The notes beneath the pieces were generated by a model. The model worked only from the letters and a program-made list of their open reading frames with translations. It did not search any database and was not told where the DNA came from. DNA of 33,836 nt from an uncultured Chlorobiota bacterium (GTDB lineage: Bacteria; Bacteroidota; Bacteroidia; Bacteroidales; JAADGE01), in contig CAMZKV010000113.1 of assembly GCA_947311445.1 (NCBI GenBank), positions 1 to 33,836 on the forward strand. Reading direction: 5' to 3'. Of the stretch, positions 16,820 to 24,017 are shown one piece after another. How positions within the stretch are numbered: position 1 is the stretch's first letter; each line of letters starts with the position of its first letter. Both the position numbers and the translations under genes were made by a program.

Positions 16820-18133
16820 CTATCTTTTCTCCCAAACCCAAGCATCTATATTCCCATGTTTTGTTTGCATTTCCGAATAAAAATCTTGTGCTGCTTTTGC
16901 AGAACTAAATTCCCCTGCCGATATTCTGTACCTGCCTTTGGAAGCTACATAAATATACTCCGTGCTAATACCTTTTGCAGCAAATCTTTGCACCTCTTTT
17001 TTTGCAGAAGATTCTGACTGAACACTGGCAATAATAATATAATATTTTCCGCTTTGTGCAGAGCTGTTTGCATTGTTATCTGAAACATCCGTTTCATTCT
17101 TAACAACTGGATCTTCTAAGATATTACTTTCAGTATCACTTTCTGCAACACCATCCTCATTACTGTAAGTTTCATCTTCAACATTATCTCCGGATGCACC
17201 TTCTTCAATTTCTTCATCAGACAAAATATCATCTTCATCAGTATAAACATCATCTGAATCTCCATTGTTTATTCCATCTTCTTTTCCATTAATGTTCTCG
17301 TCAGTAATCTCGTCATTAACACCAGGTTCTATAATATCATATTCTCCTGAATCTTTTCCTCCAAATAATTGCGAAATTTTTGAACTTGAATAGCTATAAC
17401 CTTTATTCCATAAACTAGGTTTAAAAAAGTAAAGAGCCGCTAAAAGAATTGCAATAACTCCCAAAAAAGTTAACAAGAATGGTAAAATTCCTCTTTTCTT
17501 TTTTTCTTTAGAATCCGTTTTCTTTTTATTCTGTTTATCCAATCTTTTTTGTTTTTGAGCAAGTAGTCTTTGTTTTCTCTTTTCTTCTTTTTCTTTTAGT
17601 CTTTCTTGTTTTTTATTGTCTTTTTTAACAATATTTTTCTCTTCAATCTTTTTTGCAGGTTTAGAAGTTATTGGAATAACCTTTTTAGTTTCTTTTAGTG
17701 GAATATCAGATGATAAAGACTTTCCTGAAAGAGAAACAACGGGTAATCCAAAAGAATCCAACAACAAATTATCGTCTGATAAAAACGAAAATTTTAATTC
17801 TCCATCTTCCTTTTGCTTAAAAGAGCCAAGGTCTTTAAACTCAACAGGTTTCCCTTCTGCTAATTTAGTTTTAACAGTTTTTACATATTCATTTATTTGC
17901 TCCCGACAATTTTCAATAGGAACGCCTTCTTGTTCAGACATAAATTTTGCTAAAACACCAGAATCTTCCTTAATATCAGGATTAAATGTTACTAATTTTA
18001 ATGGTGGGCGCATTGTCTTAGTTTCAGCATCAAATTTTGCTGAAATTTGCTTAGTTGTAAAAGTTCCAAAACCTCCAAGAATAATACTGTCATTTGATTT
18101 TAACAGGTTTTTAATATGTTGACTTATTTCCAT
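16820..18133 (-). CDS. HU-like domain / transmembrane / SPOR-domain protein
   Basis: Residues about 1-125 hold two HU-like units (HU-CCDC81 type): IILGGFGTFTTKQISA, then VEFKDLGSFKQKEDGELKF. A Lys/Arg/Gln-rich charged segment (about 150-215) and one TM helix (about 215-236) follow. Then comes a strongly acidic, low-complexity stretch (about 255-350). A C-terminal SPOR domain (about 360-437; KYYIIIASVQSESSAKKEV, GRYRISAGEFSS) completes it. SPOR domains bind denuded peptidoglycan at division sites in other bacteria, so the C-terminus should be periplasmic and the HU-like part cytoplasmic. The charge switch, basic inside and acidic outside, fits that topology. Whether the HU-like unit binds DNA is not known. 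The gene has a good promoter match at 18152-18183. Confidence 0.88.
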   Translation of the reverse strand: MEISQHIKNLLKSNDSIILGGFGTFTTKQISAKFDAETKTMRPPLKLVTFNPDIKEDSGVLAKFMSEQEGVPIENCREQINEYVKTVKTKLAEGKPVEFKDLGSFKQKEDGELKFSFLSDDNLLLDSFGLPVVSLSGKSLSSDIPLKETKKVIPITSKPAKKIEEKNIVKKDNKKQERLKEKEEKRKQRLLAQKQKRLDKQNKKKTDSKEKKKRGILPFLLTFLGVIAILLAALYFFKPSLWNKGYSYSSSKISQLFGGKDSGEYDIIEPGVNDEITDENINGKEDGINNGDSDDVYTDEDDILSDEEIEEGASGDNVEDETYSNEDGVAESDTESNILEDPVVKNETDVSDNNANSSAQSGKYYIIIASVQSESSAKKEVQRFAAKGISTEYIYVASKGRYRISAGEFSSAKAAQDFYSEMQTKHGNIDAWVWEKR

Positions 18134-18151
18134 AATAAATTAGATTTTCAA

Positions 18152-18183
18152 CAAACTTACACATTTTTTTTAAAATACACAAA
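18152..18183 (-). promoter_or_regulatory. Bacteroidota-type promoter for the SPOR gene
   Basis: On the minus strand, TTTG (18180-18183) is followed after exactly 20 bp by TAAGTTTG (18152-18159), matching TTTG-N19-21-TAnnTTTG. The -7 box ends 18 nt before the start codon at 18133. Confidence 0.65.
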
Positions 18184-18255
18184 AACAGCTAATTGTGAAT
18201 ATTCCGAAAAATATTCATTTTTTCATAAAATCAGAAAATATGAACTTAATTTTTA

Positions 18256-18263
18256 TATTTTTG
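18256..18263 (+). promoter_or_regulatory. Candidate -7 box for galE
   Basis: TATTTTTG matches TAnnTTTG and lies 17 nt before the reannotated ATG at 18281. It falls inside the track's N-terminal extension, which supports the later start. No correctly spaced -33 element is visible. Confidence 0.4.
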
Positions 18264-18280
18264 AAAAAAAATTATTAAAC

Positions 18281-19306
18281 ATGTCTAAGGTATTAATAAC
18301 CGGAGGAACAGGATACATTGGCTCTCACACAACAACAGAATTAATAAATGCAGGTTTTGAAGTTGTAATTATAGACAATCTTTCTAACTCATCAATTGAA
18401 GTTCTGGATGGAATAAAAAAAATAACAGGAATAAAACCAGAGTTTCATAAAATAGATCTGGCAGATGAAAAAAAAACAACTAATTTTTTTAAAAAAGTTA
18501 AAAATATTGATTCAATAATTCACTTTGCTGCACACAAAGCAGTTGGAGAATCTGTAACTAAACCCTTAAAATATTATCAAAATAATATTGCATCATTAAT
18601 TAATGTTTTGAAAAACATACAAAAACATAATATTAAAAGTCTGGTTTTTTCTTCATCTTGCACAGTTTACGGTCAAGCAAAAACTCTTCCGGTAACAGAA
18701 AAATCTCCAATTCTTAAAGCAGATTCTCCATACGGAAACACAAAACAAATTGCAGAAGAAATTATTTTGGATTTTGTTAATTCAGTTTCAAATTTTAATG
18801 CAATTGCTTTGAGATATTTTAACCCCATAGGAGCTCATGAAAGTGGAGAAATTGGAGAATTACCAAAAGGAACACCAAACAATTTAATACCTTTTATAAC
18901 TCAAACCGTTTGCGGAATACGTGAAACATTAAGTGTTTTTGGAGATGATTATAACACAGAAGACGGAACAGCAATAAGAGATTATATTCATGTTGTAGAT
19001 TTAGCAAAAGCCCATATTGTTGCCATGAACCGGCTTTTAAAAAACAAAACTAAAAAATCTTTTGAAGTCTTTAACATAGGAACCGGCAAAGGCAATTCAG
19101 TTTTAGATGTAATTAAAACATTTGAAAAGGCAACAGGAGAAAAAGTTAATTATAAAATAACTCCTAAACGCAAAGGAGATATTGAGAAAATATGGGCAGA
19201 CACAAGTTTTGCAAATAAAGAACTCGGATGGAAAACAGAAAAAACTCTTGCAGATGCTCTAAAATCTGCTTGGAATTGGGAACAAAAATATAGGCAATTA
19301 ATATAA
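18281..19306 (+). CDS. galE: UDP-glucose 4-epimerase
   Basis: A cytoplasmic short-chain dehydrogenase/reductase-family epimerase interconverting UDP-glucose and UDP-galactose with bound NAD. The start is moved to the ATG at 18281. The 55 extra residues in the track are not family-like, and MSKVLITGGTGYIGSH is the normal N-terminus with the GxxGxxG Rossmann motif. Further signatures are IHFAAHKAVGES, SSSCTVYG, the catalytic YxxxK in SPYGNTK, LRYFNPIGAHESGEIGE, and GTAIRDYIHVVDLAKAH. The resulting 341 aa is the usual length. The gene is divergent from the SPOR gene and 11 nt upstream of the glycoside hydrolase-like gene, likely cotranscribed. With manC it points to envelope or exopolysaccharide sugar supply. 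Confidence 0.95.
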   Translation: MSKVLITGGTGYIGSHTTTELINAGFEVVIIDNLSNSSIEVLDGIKKITGIKPEFHKIDLADEKKTTNFFKKVKNIDSIIHFAAHKAVGESVTKPLKYYQNNIASLINVLKNIQKHNIKSLVFSSSCTVYGQAKTLPVTEKSPILKADSPYGNTKQIAEEIILDFVNSVSNFNAIALRYFNPIGAHESGEIGELPKGTPNNLIPFITQTVCGIRETLSVFGDDYNTEDGTAIRDYIHVVDLAKAHIVAMNRLLKNKTKKSFEVFNIGTGKGNSVLDVIKTFEKATGEKVNYKITPKRKGDIEKIWADTSFANKELGWKTEKTLADALKSAWNWEQKYRQLI

Positions 19307-19317
19307 TATATACTTAA

Positions 19318-20892
19318 ATGAAGTATTTCATAATAATCTTTTTAATATTTAGTATTAGATTTAATATTAATGCCCAAAATTCTAACAAACCTGAAATGCG
19401 TGGCGTTTGGATTGCAACTGTTAAAAATATAGACTACCCTAGCAATAGGTTTTTAAGTGTTGAAAAACAAAAGCAAGAATTTATTGATATGATTGATAAA
19501 TTCTATGATATTGGAATAAATGCCGTTTTTTTTCAAGTAAGACCTGCCGCAGATGCTTTTTTCCCTTCAAAATATGAACCTTGGTCTGAATGGTGTACGG
19601 GAAAACAAGGTAAAGCCCCAGAACCATTTTATGACCCATTAAAATTTATGATTGAGGAATGCCATAAAAGAGATATTGAGTTTCATGCTTGGATAAATCC
19701 ATTTAGAGCTGTTGCAACAATTGAGTTTGCAGATATTGCAGAAAACCATATTTCAAACACAAAACCTGAATGGTTTTTTACCTATGATATTAATAAATAT
19801 TTCGACCCCGGTATTCCGGAAGTAAGAGATTATGTAAAAAATATAATTGTTGATATTGTAAACAGATATGATATTGACGGAATTCATTTTGATGATTATT
19901 TTTACCCCTACCCTGTTAAAGGAAAAAATAATAAGACTTTAAAAATTTCCGACTTTCATACTTATCAAAAATACAATTCAGAATATAAAAACATTGCTGA
20001 CTGGCGACGCAATAATATGGACTTGTTTATTGAAAGTGTTAATAAAGGAATAAAAGAAGCAAAACCTTACATGGTTTTTGGTGTTGCACCTTCCGGTGTT
20101 TGGAGAAATAAAAGCCAAGACCCAAGAGGTTCAAACACAAAAGGTCTTGCTCATTATGATTTTCTTTTTTCTGATGTCTTAAAATGGTTAGAAAATGATT
20201 GGATAGATTATGTTGCTCCTCAATTATACTGGTCTGTTGAAAACAAATATGCAGATTACAACACACTTGTAAAGTGGTGGAGTAAAAATACTTACGGTAA
20301 GCATCTTTACATAGGTCATGCAGTTTACAGAGCAAAAAAGGATGCAAAATCTTCAAGTTGGAGAAACCCTGACGAAATACAAAACCAAATAAGAATTGCC
20401 CGAAAAAATCCGAATGTTTCCGGAAACATTTTCTATAAAGCAAAAGATTTATTGAACAATAATCTCGGCATTTCGGATGCTTTAAAAAACAAGTTCTATA
20501 AGGTTCGTGTTTCAACTCCTGAAATGCCTTGGTTACCAAAAATTGACACATCCATAGTTGCGGATGAAAACAACATTTCTAAAGACACCGTTTTAACTAG
20601 TGAAAATCTTCAAGTTCCAATTAATTTATCTGCCGTTAAATTGGGAAATAAAATTGTTCTTTCTTGGAAATCTGAAAAAGCAAACCTCACTTATAAAATA
20701 TATAAGTTTATTGGTTATAATTTTGAAAATACTGACAATATAGATGTTTTTAAAACTACCAAAGACGACTTTTTAATAATCGAAAGGAAAAGATTTAAAT
20801 TATTTCGCAAAAAATACAAATTTGCAGTAAGCTCTATAAACAAATTTGGAATAGAAAGTAAAGAAAGTAATATAATAATAATTAAATTATAG
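19318..20892 (+). CDS. Exported glycoside hydrolase-like protein (GHL10 / DUF187, YngK type)
   Basis: The signal peptide is MKYFIIIFLIFSIRFNINAQ. Residues about 25-370 match the GHL10 family: EMRGVWIATVKNIDYPS near the start, NAVFFQVRPAADAFFPS, EFHAWINPFRA, DGIHFDDYFYPYP with an acidic pair at the end of a TIM-barrel strand, FGVAPSGVWRN and YVAPQLYWS. The last ~90 residues (from about 430) look like a fibronectin type III-like beta domain. The family is thought to act on extracellular or cell-wall polysaccharides, and a related E. coli protein (DigH) cleaves denuded peptidoglycan glycans. Proximity to a SPOR protein gene is suggestive in that light, since SPOR binds the same denuded glycans; this link is inference. 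Probably cotranscribed with galE (11-nt gap). Confidence 0.88.
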   Translation: MKYFIIIFLIFSIRFNINAQNSNKPEMRGVWIATVKNIDYPSNRFLSVEKQKQEFIDMIDKFYDIGINAVFFQVRPAADAFFPSKYEPWSEWCTGKQGKAPEPFYDPLKFMIEECHKRDIEFHAWINPFRAVATIEFADIAENHISNTKPEWFFTYDINKYFDPGIPEVRDYVKNIIVDIVNRYDIDGIHFDDYFYPYPVKGKNNKTLKISDFHTYQKYNSEYKNIADWRRNNMDLFIESVNKGIKEAKPYMVFGVAPSGVWRNKSQDPRGSNTKGLAHYDFLFSDVLKWLENDWIDYVAPQLYWSVENKYADYNTLVKWWSKNTYGKHLYIGHAVYRAKKDAKSSSWRNPDEIQNQIRIARKNPNVSGNIFYKAKDLLNNNLGISDALKNKFYKVRVSTPEMPWLPKIDTSIVADENNISKDTVLTSENLQVPINLSAVKLGNKIVLSWKSEKANLTYKIYKFIGYNFENTDNIDVFKTTKDDFLIIERKRFKLFRKKYKFAVSSINKFGIESKESNIIIIKL

Positions 20893-21027
20893 TTGAATAG
20901 AATCTAAAATATAAAAAACTGTATTTAAGGCATTGCGTGTTTACTTTAATTTACTTTCTATCATATATTTAAGATTCTGGATTCTTACAAATTAAAACCA
21001 TTGTGGTCATTATCCAAAACTCATAGT

Positions 21028-22356
21028 TTAAATTACAACAATTAACATAGCACTACCCAATTTAATCTTATCTTTTGAATTTAATTTTTGCTTTTTAACT
21101 TTCTTCCCATTAACAATAGTTCCATTTGTACTATTCAAATCTTGAATAAAAAAACTTTCATTCTCTCTTGTAATAACAGAATGAGAACCCGAAACAGTTC
21201 TGTCAGGTATTATAATATCATTAGATGAACTTCGTCCTATACTTATTATGTGTTTTTCAAGAAAATAAGTTTTATTAAAACCTTTTGATTTAACATTTAT
21301 TTCTATAGGCTTTGAATACATTTTTTTAGTACCAATTCCGTCTTTTATATCTCTAAATAAGGAAATAAGATTTCTTTTTTTCCTGTTTCTAAACGAAACA
21401 AGTATCAGAAAAATGAGCAAAAAAACAGATAAAATAATTAAAAATATTTCACGTTTATTATATCCGCCGTATTTTGGGGGTTTGTTAAAAACATATTCTT
21501 TTAAACTATCTTTATATCTAATTTTAAAAAGGTTTTTATCTTTCGATTGAGTTGTTTCAAAAATTAAAGTGTAAAGCTCGGGCTTTATTTCCTTTTTTTG
21601 CCAATAAATATCATCCAAATATAAAAGCAACTGATTTTTTATAGCATCTTTCTCAATAACTGTGTACATTCCCTCTGTGGTACTACACAAAGAACTTAAC
21701 TCATGTTGATTATCTTCCTGTGGTTTTTTAGTAAGCAAAATATATACAGGAATTTTCCCCTTTTTTAACAAATTTGAATATGGCTCGGTTTTTATTTTTA
21801 AATTATCAGCAATAAAGATTATTCCTTTATTAGAAAACACGCCTTGCTTGGCAAACATATTCTTTTCAATTAAAGAGGATAATCTTTTCAAATCTTTACT
21901 AAGATTATAATTTATGCTTTCAAATTTTTCATACTGCAACGCTTTTATAAAAAATGAATGATTATTAGTGAATTCAGGACTTAAATAATGAATAATATTT
22001 TTACTTGTATCACTGTCTAAAATTATAGCAAGATTAATTTTATCACTTTTAGAAAAACTATGTATTAAGTTGATTAATGCTTCTTTTATTTCACTAGTAG
22101 AATTTTCTTTTATAACAAATAAAATCGACCTTTCTTTTTTATAATCTTTTATAATAACTGTATCTGTATATTTAATCCGATTATTTTTCTCATAAATATA
22201 CAAATCTGTAAGATTAATTATCTCATTTGCCTTAATAGACACCTTTATAAAAGGATAATCAGAATTATCAATATCTGCAACCTTAAAATATTCTTGTGCA
22301 TTAACAATTCTGCTTAATAATATAAAAATCAACAATATATATATATTCTTTTTCAT
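21028..22356 (-). CDS. Membrane protein with extracytoplasmic domain and cytoplasmic C-terminal FHA domain
   Basis: The start is moved from the track's 22398 to the ATG at 22356, which begins a proper signal peptide (MKKNIYILLIFILLSRIVNAQ). The remaining 442-aa protein has a periplasmic part of about 290 residues. This contains ERSILFVIKENS, KINLAIILDSD and KGIIFIADNLKIK, which suggest an alpha/beta von Willebrand A-like fold without an obvious MIDAS. One TM helix (FLIILSVFLLIFLILV) is followed by RNRKKRN, placing the C-terminus in the cytoplasm. The FHA domain is complete: SIGRSSSNDIIIPD, SGSHSVI and NSTNGTIVNG. FHA domains bind phosphothreonine, so a Ser/Thr kinase partner is expected, but none is in the window. 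Divergent from tetR across 105 bp. Confidence 0.85.
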   Translation of the reverse strand: MKKNIYILLIFILLSRIVNAQEYFKVADIDNSDYPFIKVSIKANEIINLTDLYIYEKNNRIKYTDTVIIKDYKKERSILFVIKENSTSEIKEALINLIHSFSKSDKINLAIILDSDTSKNIIHYLSPEFTNNHSFFIKALQYEKFESINYNLSKDLKRLSSLIEKNMFAKQGVFSNKGIIFIADNLKIKTEPYSNLLKKGKIPVYILLTKKPQEDNQHELSSLCSTTEGMYTVIEKDAIKNQLLLYLDDIYWQKKEIKPELYTLIFETTQSKDKNLFKIRYKDSLKEYVFNKPPKYGGYNKREIFLIILSVFLLIFLILVSFRNRKKRNLISLFRDIKDGIGTKKMYSKPIEINVKSKGFNKTYFLEKHIISIGRSSSNDIIIPDRTVSGSHSVITRENESFFIQDLNSTNGTIVNGKKVKKQKLNSKDKIKLGSAMLIVVI

Positions 22357-22376
22357 TCTGAAATTATAATTTCTAA

Positions 22377-22384
22377 CAAAATTA
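22377..22384 (-). promoter_or_regulatory. Candidate -7 box for the FHA-domain gene
   Basis: The minus strand reads TAATTTTG, matching TAnnTTTG, 20 nt upstream of the reassigned start at 22356. No well-spaced -33 element is visible. Confidence 0.4.
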
Positions 22385-22404
22385 AGAAAAAAACACAAGT
22401 TCTC

Positions 22405-22435
22405 TTGTTTTTTTCAATTTCTTATTTTACCTTTG
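22405..22435 (+). promoter_or_regulatory. Bacteroidota-type promoter of the tetR operon
   Basis: TTG (22405-22407), a 20-bp spacer, then TACCTTTG (22428-22435) match the TTTG/TAnnTTTG consensus. The -7 box overlaps the first two bases of the palindromic operator at 22434-22451. Confidence 0.65.
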
Positions 22436-22451
22436 ACCAAACGTTCAGTCA
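22434..22451 (+). promoter_or_regulatory. Probable TetR operator (autoregulatory)
   Basis: TGACCAAACGTTCAGTCA is an 18-bp palindrome, with 14 of 18 positions symmetric: TGAC, central AACGTT, GTCA. It resembles GACC/GGTC-type operators of TetR-family repressors. It overlaps the -7 box and ends 10 nt before the tetR ATG at 22462, an ideal place for autorepression. Confidence 0.75.
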
Positions 22452-22461
22452 AAAAAATAAA

Positions 22462-23037
22462 ATGTCACCAAGAACAGAAAAACAATTTAAAGAAATTAGA
22501 GAAACTAAAAAGGAGTTGATTTTAAATATTGCCCTCGAAGAGTTTGCAGAACATGGCTATCATGCAACATCAATAAGTAAAATTTCAAACAAAGCAAATA
22601 TTTCAAAAGGGCTTATCTACAATTATTTTGAGAGCAAAGAAGATGTGCTTAAAGCAATAATAAACAAAGGTTTAGATGTTATGTCGGATGCTTACAATCC
22701 AACTAAATTTGATGAAATTACGGAAGATGTCTTTGAATTTATTGTTGAGCAAACTTTCTTTGTTCTAAAAAAAAACAGGCATTTTTGGAAGTTATATTTC
22801 TCGCTTATTATGAAAAGTGGGGTTTCCGAAATTGTTGAAGAACCAATGAGACAATATCTGGAACCTTTTATTTTTAGAATGCTTGAATATTATAAAAAAC
22901 AAGGCAAACAAAACCCAATGGCAAATGCTCTTTTATTTGGTGCAATGCTTGATGGAATTTCAATAAATTACATTTTGCACCCCAAAATGTATCCTTTGGA
23001 AGATATTAAAAAATTATTAATTCAAAAGTTCAAATAA
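22462..23037 (+). CDS. TetR/AcrR-family transcriptional regulator
   Basis: The start is moved from the track's 22405 to the ATG at 22462 (MSPRTEKQFKEIRE). The upstream codons overlap the promoter and operator and do not look like protein. The helix-turn-helix is classical: ILNIALEEFAEHGYHATSIS, then ISNKANISKGLIYNYFESKEDVL. The 191 aa length is typical, and the ligand-binding C-terminal half is divergent as usual. It lies 1 nt upstream of an ICMT/DUF1295-like membrane protein gene, so the two form one operon that is probably autoregulated through the palindrome at 22434-22451. The inducer is unknown; the neighbour suggests a lipid or other hydrophobic ligand, which is inference. Confidence 0.93.
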   Translation: MSPRTEKQFKEIRETKKELILNIALEEFAEHGYHATSISKISNKANISKGLIYNYFESKEDVLKAIINKGLDVMSDAYNPTKFDEITEDVFEFIVEQTFFVLKKNRHFWKLYFSLIMKSGVSEIVEEPMRQYLEPFIFRMLEYYKKQGKQNPMANALLFGAMLDGISINYILHPKMYPLEDIKKLLIQKFK

Positions 23038-23038
23038 A

Positions 23039-23728
23039 ATGGAAATGTACGGAAAAAAATCAGACAGCTTTTTTCAAAAGGCAATTATAAGCGTTTTAGA
23101 AATTATTTTATTGTATTTTGCATATTGGATTGCTTTTAAAAAAGGCGGAACAATTGTTTATACTTGGTTTGGAATAGATGTGAGTGAAGGATACCTTATT
23201 AGAAGAATTATAATTTTCAGTTTTTCAGTAATCGTTTTTTTAAGATTATCATTTATGATGTTTTTTTTACTAAAAAGAAAAATTCCTATGGAAGAGGCTT
23301 TTAGTGTTCCTTTTGCATTTGCAATTTATTATATTGGTTTCGCAATATTTGGATACATATCAAACGCCTCTCTTGATATTTTTGATTTGATAGGCATTAC
23401 AGTTTATATAGTTGGTTCATACCTAAATACAGCATCGGAACTTCAAAGATTTATTTGGAAAAAAGACAAAAAAAATAAAGGAAAACTATACACTATTAAT
23501 TTATTTTCATACTCAATGCACATAAATTATTTTGGCGATTTACTTTGGGTATTAGGCTATGCAATTCTCACAAGAAACATTTATGCTTTTATAATTGTTG
23601 CACTTTTATTTTTGTTTTTTGCATTTTTCAACATTCCAAAACTTGATAAATATTTGGCAGAGAAGTATAAAGACCAGTTTTTTGAATATAAAAAGAAAAC
23701 TAAAAAGTTTATTCCTTTTGTTTATTAA
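23039..23728 (+). CDS. Integral membrane protein, ICMT / DUF1295 / steroid 5-alpha-reductase-like
   Basis: A 229-aa protein with about five or six hydrophobic segments and no signal peptide. The C-terminal ~80 residues carry the fold signature of the isoprenylcysteine methyltransferase / DUF1295 / phospholipid methyltransferase superfamily: LFSYSMHINYFGDLLWVLG (in place of the common RHPNYFGE), then PKLDKYLAEKYKDQFFEYKK and a closing KFIPF. Such proteins are membrane-embedded methyltransferases or reductases acting on lipid-like substrates; the substrate here is not known. The Pro of the usual HPNY motif is Ile here. The start is 1 nt after the tetR stop, so it is cotranscribed and probably controlled by that repressor. 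Confidence 0.72.
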   Translation: MEMYGKKSDSFFQKAIISVLEIILLYFAYWIAFKKGGTIVYTWFGIDVSEGYLIRRIIIFSFSVIVFLRLSFMMFFLLKRKIPMEEAFSVPFAFAIYYIGFAIFGYISNASLDIFDLIGITVYIVGSYLNTASELQRFIWKKDKKNKGKLYTINLFSYSMHINYFGDLLWVLGYAILTRNIYAFIIVALLFLFFAFFNIPKLDKYLAEKYKDQFFEYKKKTKKFIPFVY

Positions 23729-23914
23729 GCTAAGAAATATTATACTTTCCCATAAGTATCATAAATGTACTTAAAATTTCGCTAATCTATGGTAATAATT
23801 CAAACAAAATGAACAGAATATCTATCTTACAACATACAAAAATCATAATTATATAAAAAAAGGTTTGAATATGATATTTGGCTTTTTGCAATTAAAATTT
23901 AATTTTTAAAACAC

Positions 23915-23944
23915 TTGCCTTTTTAAATATAAAACATACTTTTG
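23915..23944 (+). promoter_or_regulatory. Bacteroidota-type promoter for spmAB
   Basis: TTG (23915-23917), a 19-bp spacer, then TACTTTTG (23937-23944). It would give a leader of roughly 65 nt before the ATG at 24018. The rest of the 289-bp intergenic region 23729-24017 shows no other clear structure. Confidence 0.65.
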
Positions 23945-24017
23945 CAACAAAACAAGAAACTACATAATATAAAGACTATTTGTGTTTTTGTTTTTTGTAA
24001 CTTGCAATTTTTAAAAA

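Noticed and set aside
17616-18122. Plus-strand ORF of 168 aa opposite the SPOR gene
   Set aside because: Composition mirrors the real minus-strand gene, with no signature of its own.
18116-18280. N-terminal extension of galE in the ORF track
   Set aside because: The Rossmann motif starts right after the Met at 18281; the extension is AT-rich non-coding sequence containing both promoters.
20039-20551. Minus-strand ORF of 170 aa inside the GHL10 gene
   Set aside because: Shadow of a well-supported gene; Cys/His-rich composition is typical of antisense reading of AT-rich genes.
20893-21027. Possible small RNA or terminator between convergent GHL10 and FHA genes
   Set aside because: I found no strong hairpin or T-tract; nothing supportable.
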